A stretch of DNA of 35,434 nucleotides. It comes from Clostridia bacterium (GTDB lineage Bacteria > Bacillota > Clostridia > UMGS1840). Made by a program: the position numbers and the translations under genes. Of the stretch, positions 33,690-35,434 are shown in pieces (position 1 is the stretch's first letter; each line of letters opens with the position of its first letter). Location: contig JAGAKI010000078.1 of assembly GCA_017625695.1 (NCBI GenBank), forward strand, positions 1 to 35,434. Direction: 5' to 3'. The notes under the pieces were generated by a model that saw only the letters and a list, made by a program, of their open reading frames with translations, was not told where the DNA came from and made no database searches.

Positions 33690-35204
33690 TTATTTTACAA
33701 TTAAGGATTTACCGGTCATTTCTTCCGGCTGGGGCAGTTCCATCAATTCCAGCATGGTAGGACAAACGTCTGCCAGGCATCCGCCTTCGGTTAAAGTTAA
33801 ATCCCCTGCACCGCAAACGATAAAGGGTACTCTGTTGGTGGTATGAGCGGTTACAATCCCCTCTTCATCGGAGAACATTAAGTCTGCGTTACCATGGTCT
33901 GCAGTGATCACTGCGATACCGCCTTTTGCCAGAACTGCTTCCACAGTCGCTTCCATACATTCATCCACTGCTTTTACTGCGGCGGTTGCTGCATCAAACA
34001 CACCGGTGTGACCAACCATATCGCAGTTTGCATAGTTTAAGATAATGACATCATATTTATCAGAATGAATGCGGTTTAACACTTCGTCTTTTACTTCGTA
34101 TGCAGACATTTCAGGCTGCAGGTCATAGGTTGCAACCTTGGGAGAAGCAATTAATGCTCTGTCTTCCCCTGCAAATTCCGCTTCCACACCACCATTGAAG
34201 AAAAAGGTAACATGCGCATATTTTTCGGTTTCTGCAATTCTTAACTGTTTTAACCCTTTTTCGGAAATATATTCGCCGAAGGTGTTTTTTAAGCTCTGGG
34301 GTTTGTATGCAACAGATACGTTGGGCATGGTTGCGTCATACTGAGTCATACATACATAGAACAAGGGGAAGAATTCACGTGCAAAACCGTCAAACGCTTC
34401 GTCCACAAAGGTACGGGTGATTTCTCTTGCTCTATCAGGACGGAAGTTAAAGAAAATCACGCTGTCATTTGCACCAATGGTTTTCGCACCGTCAATCACG
34501 GTAGGCAGAACAAATTCGTCTACCACTTCCTTTTCGTAGGATGCGGTGATTGCTGCATCGGCAGAAGCAGCAGTTTCGCCAACGCCTTTTACCATTGCAC
34601 TGTATGCTTTTTCCACACGTTCCCAACGGTTATCTCTATCCATAGCGTAGTATCTGCCCATAATAGTAGCAATTTTACCTACGCCGATGTTTTTCATTTC
34701 ATCTTCTAACTGTGCTAAATACTCTTTTGCAGAAGATGGTGGGACGTCACGTCCATCTAAGAAACAATGAACGTAGACTTCCGTCAGTCCGTTTTTCTTT
34801 GCCATTTCAAGTAAGCCATACAGATGGGTATTATGGCTATGCACACCGCCATCAGACAAAAGACCCATCAGATGCAGGGCAGTACCATTCTTTTTACAAT
34901 TCTCTACCGCAGAGAGAAGAACATCATTACTAAAAAAATCACCGTCTTTGATGGCCTTAGTGATGCGGGTTAATTCCTGATATACAATTCTGCCTGCACC
35001 GATGTTGGTGTGACCAACTTCAGAGTTTCCCATCTGACCGTCGGGCAGACCAACTGCCATACCGCTGGCATCGATTAAGGTGTTGGGATATTTTTCTAAT
35101 AAGGTATCGATATATTTGTTGGGAACGGCTTTGATGGCATTCCCCTTTTCTTCGGGATTGTAGCCGTAACCGTCCATAATCAGTAATGCGATAGGTTTTT
35201 TCAT
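33690..35204 (-). CDS. gpmI: 2,3-bisphosphoglycerate-independent phosphoglycerate mutase
   Basis: iPGM, 504 aa, interconverts 3- and 2-phosphoglycerate using two Mn2+ ions. It is the usual glycolytic mutase of spore formers, where its Mn/pH sensitivity helps store 3-PGA. Motifs are MDGYGYNPE (metal Asp), MGNSEVGHTNIGAGR with the phosphorylated Ser at S61, CFLDGRDVPPSSA, GRYYAMDRDNRWERVEKAY, VAFNFRPDRAR-like IFFNFRPDRAREI, NYANCDMVGHTG and TADHGNADLM. I chose ATG 35204 because AGGAGAAAGGAAA precedes it. An 18-bp hairpin lies directly upstream in the leader. gapA/pgk/tpi/eno are not in view. Confidence 0.97.
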   Translation of the reverse strand: MKKPIALLIMDGYGYNPEEKGNAIKAVPNKYIDTLLEKYPNTLIDASGMAVGLPDGQMGNSEVGHTNIGAGRIVYQELTRITKAIKDGDFFSNDVLLSAVENCKKNGTALHLMGLLSDGGVHSHNTHLYGLLEMAKKNGLTEVYVHCFLDGRDVPPSSAKEYLAQLEDEMKNIGVGKIATIMGRYYAMDRDNRWERVEKAYSAMVKGVGETAASADAAITASYEKEVVDEFVLPTVIDGAKTIGANDSVIFFNFRPDRAREITRTFVDEAFDGFAREFFPLFYVCMTQYDATMPNVSVAYKPQSLKNTFGEYISEKGLKQLRIAETEKYAHVTFFFNGGVEAEFAGEDRALIASPKVATYDLQPEMSAYEVKDEVLNRIHSDKYDVIILNYANCDMVGHTGVFDAATAAVKAVDECMEATVEAVLAKGGIAVITADHGNADLMFSDEEGIVTAHTTNRVPFIVCGAGDLTLTEGGCLADVCPTMLELMELPQPEEMTGKSLIVK

Positions 35205-35223
35205 ACCGGTTTCCTTTCTCCTG

Positions 35224-35263
35224 GAAAATGGCAAGTAGTTTTTCTAAAACTCTTGCCATTTTC
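35224..35263 (-). promoter_or_regulatory. Long stem-loop just upstream of the gpmI ribosome site
   Basis: GAAAATGGCAAG (35224-35235) pairs with CTTGCCATTTTC (35252-35263), and the inner AGTTTT-tct-AAAACT (35237-35251) extends the stem to 18 bp with one bulged base. On the minus strand it is followed by TTTTCC and then the ribosome site. It may be a terminator of an upstream gene, a leader attenuator or a stabilising 5' hairpin. Confidence 0.55.
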
Positions 35264-35385
35264 TTAATTTAACATAAGTTCAGTTTTCTGATACAGGCGT
35301 CAGATGATTGAGCGACATTCGCCCGAACCGGGAGCGATAGCCGTTTCTGGGATGGAAATTTTTAGCAAGAGAAGGCGAAAGCACA

Positions 35386-35406
35386 GCAAATACTTTGTGT
35401 ATTTGC
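35386..35406. repeat. Short palindrome in a gene-free edge region
   Basis: GCAAATAC-tttgt-GTATTTGC is a perfect 8-bp inverted repeat. The surrounding 35264-35434 holds no supported ORF and has a mixed, repeat-like composition (also CGCA-ctat-TGCG near the edge). It may be part of a dispersed repeat cut by the window. Confidence 0.4.
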
Positions 35407-35434
35407 GAGCATTTTAACGCACTATTGCGTAGAA

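Noticed and set aside
1-35434. tRNA, rRNA, CRISPR arrays, phage or transposase genes
   Set aside because: No cloverleaf with CCA-proximal features, no regularly spaced repeats, and no integrase, transposase or structural phage protein was seen on either strand.

Overview
The window reads as a chromosomal segment from a spore-forming member of the Clostridia (Bacillota), moderately AT-rich, with typical sigma-A promoters (TTGACA-17-TATAAT type), strong Shine-Dalgarno sites and several TTG/GTG starts. Support for this comes from the dipicolinate synthase pair dpaA/dpaB (spore core DPA), a Firmicutes-type rpoBC and str gene order with an L7Ae-like protein, an L19 gene with a structured leader, and a second EF-G-like GTPase. 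I cannot place it more precisely than an anaerobic, probably gut-type clostridial lineage. No CRISPR array, tRNA, rRNA, prophage or transposase gene was seen.

Layout. 1-1390: a MerR-type regulator (+) faces a small zinc-ribbon protein and the start of a secreted protein (-); the two divergent promoters share one operator. 1391-5230: dpaA-dpaB (-), rplS with its own leader (+), an XRE membrane-anchored regulator (-) and a DegV fatty-acid-binding protein (+). 5231-13281 (all -): a secreted stalk-domain protein, a GH2 beta-galactosidase, and typA-argC-argB. 13282-15240: a MATE exporter (+) and a very small cysteine-rich protein (-). 15240-15505 holds the most unusual signal: a promoter, a highly structured transcript of about 160 nt and a perfect intrinsic terminator just before the cysteine-rich ORF. 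15841-28912 (-): rpoB-rpoC, then the separately promoted str operon (L7Ae-like, rpsL, rpsG, fusA, tuf). 28929-35434: a divergent EF-G-like gene (+), intergenic repeats, a PurF-like protein without its glutaminase nucleophile (-), and gpmI-gtrA (-).

How it works together. Most of the window is core information processing (RNA polymerase beta/beta', S12, S7, L19, EF-Tu, EF-G, BipA and an EF-G paralogue), each unit with its own promoter and often a structured leader. Metabolic islands (arginine, lactose-type glycosides, purine, glycolysis) and a sporulation island sit between them. The points most worth following up are the structured leader/attenuator before the cysteine-rich ORF, the nucleophile-less PurF-like protein, the EF-G-like protein with an altered G4 motif, the GH2 enzyme with a rewritten nucleophile motif, and the MerR operator with a 19-bp spacer promoter.
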